DNA of 21,823 bases. Source: Podochytrium sp. JEL0797. Lineage: Eukaryota; Chytridiomycota; Chytridiomycetes; Chytridiales; Chytriomycetaceae. The notes below the pieces were generated by a model. The model worked only from the letters and a program-made list of their open reading frames with translations. It was not told where the DNA came from and ran no database searches. Both the position numbers and the translations under genes were made by a program. Below are positions 19,901 through 21,823 of this stretch, piece by piece. Position 1 is the first letter of the stretch. Every line of letters starts with the position of its first letter. The stretch spans positions 1-21,823 of the forward strand of contig JADGJG010000384.1 in the NCBI GenBank assembly GCA_027596195.1, written 5' to 3'.

Positions 19901-19962
19901 TGGAGGAGGATGAGACATGTGGGTGGGCGGAATGGGTGAATGAGAAAGTGAATGCGTGTTGA
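16916..19962 (+). pseudogene. 5'-truncated SKI3 fragment (copy 2)
   Basis: This is the 3' part of SKI3: exons 16918-17649, 17714-18492, 18550-18828, 18896-19547 and 19612-19962, identical to copy 1. The join puts the in-frame codon TAG right before the ATG at 16918, so nothing from copy 1 can be read into it. If transcribed, it could give only the C-terminal TPR half (about 930 residues) from the internal ATG. It has no promoter of its own that I can see; upstream lies the 5' flank of Arb2-like copy 1, on the other strand. Confidence 0.85.
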
Positions 19963-20281
19963 AGCTTTTTGAAACTGATGCGTGAATAAAGCGGATTTGC
20001 TTTATTTTCTTTTTTGGTTACGCCAAGTTGATCGCGTACACTTGATGGTGTGTGGTCGAATTCCACCGCATATCCTGGCTCGGGCTCATATAAACTGGCC
20101 TGCCCGGTATTAGCCTGTGCGGGTGTGAAGAATTTAACCAAATCGATCGATTGCTCCGCAGGTCCTAATAGGATTTAACACAATGTTGAATTAGACGAAA
20201 ATTAAGCCCAAATTTAATCTTCATGAGTTGGTTGAGGACATATAAAACAAAAAGAAGAGTCCTTATGATATTATGAAATGT

Positions 20282-21456
20282 CTACTTTTTGACACATTCA
20301 TCCAGATACTGAAACACCTCATTGATTGCAACCACGGTTGTTTGATCGTGTTGCGTGGTACCTGACGAAGAGAATCAGCGTTGAAAGAAGAAAGGGTCAG
20401 GAATAAAGAAATATACCTGCAGAAACGCGCTTCAATCCATTCGAATCAGAACCCAACTCGGTTCCCAACGGTTCATTGCTTTGGACCCAGTTGATTGCAA
20501 TCTTGCCAAACAAATCGGTTGATTCCGGCGGCGGCGCGTCCGTCATGCCACGCGCGGCACTACAAACAAAAGTTTCACGACTCTAAGTACTGGAACTATT
20601 CCAAAAGGTACACACCGCGACATCAAAAACATCAATCCTCCGCCCCTGCCATGCACGGAATCTGTCAACGCGATTCCCTTGAGTTTTGCAAACGACGACG
20701 CGTCCGATTCCTGCAGCAAACGCTGCATGCACACGCCGCCGTAACTGTGCGCGACAGCAATCATGCAGGGAGCTGCAGAGGGTTCAATCAATTGGTGCCA
20801 AATATAGGAAACGTGTTGCTCGGGCGACTCGCTGCCGCGGATGGGGCTGCCATTGATGGCGTTCAAGTTGGAGTTGAGGAGTATCACGTTAAAGCCGAGG
20901 GACTGGGCGCGTTGGACGTATTCCATCATGCTTCCTTTTTTGACGGATTCGTTGATGACTATTTTGCGGCTGTAGTGATGATTGGTGTTGTTGGCGGTTT
21001 CAGCGTGCGGTTGGGGCCCAGAGCGCAAGTTTTTTTCGGATTGACTCACGCCCATTGGCCAATCTCGATGGAAATTCCGGGGACCAGCATGAGGAGCGGT
21101 TTGTCGGTGCATGTAAGGGCGTCTGGGCTGATTCAGGGTTAAATTGGGGGTGGGGGAGGGGGTTCTGACCTCATCAAAACTTCATTAGTTGGCTCGCCCT
21201 CTTTAGCATCCAACGGGACCGTTTGCTTGATCAATCCACAATCCCGCTGCAGTCGCTCGCTAATGAGCTTCGTGAGGAGTCCTTTGGGGGGTTCAGATCC
21301 GATTCAAATTGAACGAATTGAGAAACCTCCAATCGCCTCGTAGTTCTTTTGTGTCGTGAAAGCAAAGGGCGATCCGTCGAGCCCTTCGAGCTTATTGGTA
21401 GTGTCGTTGATTTTGTATCCAAAGCCTGACAGAACGACGGCGGCTGATGCTCCCAT
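20282..21456 (-). CDS. Arb2/FAM172-domain protein (copy 2)
   Basis: Exact second copy of the Arb2-like gene, with exons 21456-21327, 21281-21170, 21127-21050, 20969-20616, 20559-20417 and 20361-20282. An alternative start lies at 21495. All splice sites, the HSYGG motif and about 0.36 kb of upstream sequence are retained, so it would be functional if the duplication is real. Confidence 0.78.
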
Positions 21457-21682
21457 AATTTTTCTGGCGTCCTTTTTTCTTTTTTGTATCAGCATCGATC
21501 AGCGAAGAAACCATTATTCCGGCTTCGCAATAATCAATCTTTAATAACTGTCATCTTCTTTCTTCACTCCTTCTTTCCTCTTCCTTCTCAAAAAATACAG
21601 TACCTTTCATTATTTTGTAAGCAATTTCTGACTCCGACGACGCGACCAATCCTTGAATTTGGCAGGTATAATAGACGATAAC

Positions 21683-21705
21683 GGGGGGGGAGGGGGGGGG
21701 GGTGG
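21683..21705 (+). repeat. G-tract, copy 2
   Basis: Same G8-A-G11-T-GG run as at 16775-16797, with unchanged run lengths. Confidence 0.85.
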
Positions 21706-21823
21706 CGTCAATTGGTGGGATTGCTGCGATATGCGGTGATGTTGTGGCTGGATGGAATCAGTGCTGCGCATGCTTTTATAACAACAGGTTCTGTCAAACG
21801 CGAGATCCAGATGGCCCAGCACT

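Larger units (their letters stand above)
16916..21823 (+). repeat. 4,908-bp tandem duplication, copy 2 (ends at window end)
   Basis: This copy follows copy 1 directly and finishes on the last base of the window, so exactly two units are present. The join is ...cccagcact|agatgaag.... No microhomology longer than a base or two is seen at the edge. Confidence 0.97.

Noticed and set aside
1..21823. CRISPR array, transposon or bacterial operon
   Set aside because: No regularly spaced repeats, no terminal inverted repeats with a transposase, and spliced genes throughout.

Overview
The window reads as nuclear DNA of an early-diverging fungus, most likely a chytrid (inference). Several genes are split by short GT-AG introns of 40-80 bp. 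The gene content fits a fungus: secreted cellulose/chitin-binding proteins with expansin-like domains, a rhodopsin-like 7TM receptor family, the Ski-complex scaffold SKI3, and an Arb2/FAM172-type protein. No bacterial operon structure, CRISPR array, insertion sequence, rRNA or convincing tRNA is visible.

Layout. 1-2.1 kb: gene-poor, with remnants of one short protein module (VPxxxVPFxxxVW) present about three times. 2.1-4.2 kb: two plus-strand secreted proteins with CBM19-like cysteine modules. The first also has a C-terminal expansin-like double-psi beta-barrel but is broken by an out-of-frame 38-bp tandem duplication. The second has two CBM19-like modules and a Pro/Thr/Ala-rich stalk. 4.2-8.2 kb: a minus-strand tandem array of three paralogous 7TM receptor genes. 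Only the middle one (two exons, about 468 aa) looks intact; both flanking copies are decayed. 8.6-9.7 kb: an intact relative of the first gene (CBM19-like, Pro-rich linker, expansin-like domain) with one intron. 9.8-15.1 kb: a SKI3/TTC37-like TPR gene of about ten exons whose extreme 5' end cannot be found. 15.4-16.6 kb: a six-exon Arb2-domain gene, convergent to SKI3.

The dominant structural signal is a tandem duplication of 4,908 bp. Bases 12008-16915 recur at 16916-21823 with a constant offset and no difference that I could see, including long G homopolymers. The window ends exactly on the last base of the second copy. The second copy therefore carries a 5'-truncated SKI3 fragment, preceded by an in-frame TAG, and a second complete Arb2-like gene. 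Perfect identity plus the exact end point suggests an assembly-graph artefact (or a circular or tandem molecule) as strongly as a recent real duplication.

Functionally the window holds two themes. One is an extracellular wall/polysaccharide-interacting family flanking a receptor cluster. The other is a convergent pair of RNA-metabolism genes, SKI3 (cytoplasmic exosome co-factor) and an Arb2-like protein. Several single-base frame breaks sit at homopolymers, so part of the apparent decay may be sequencing error.
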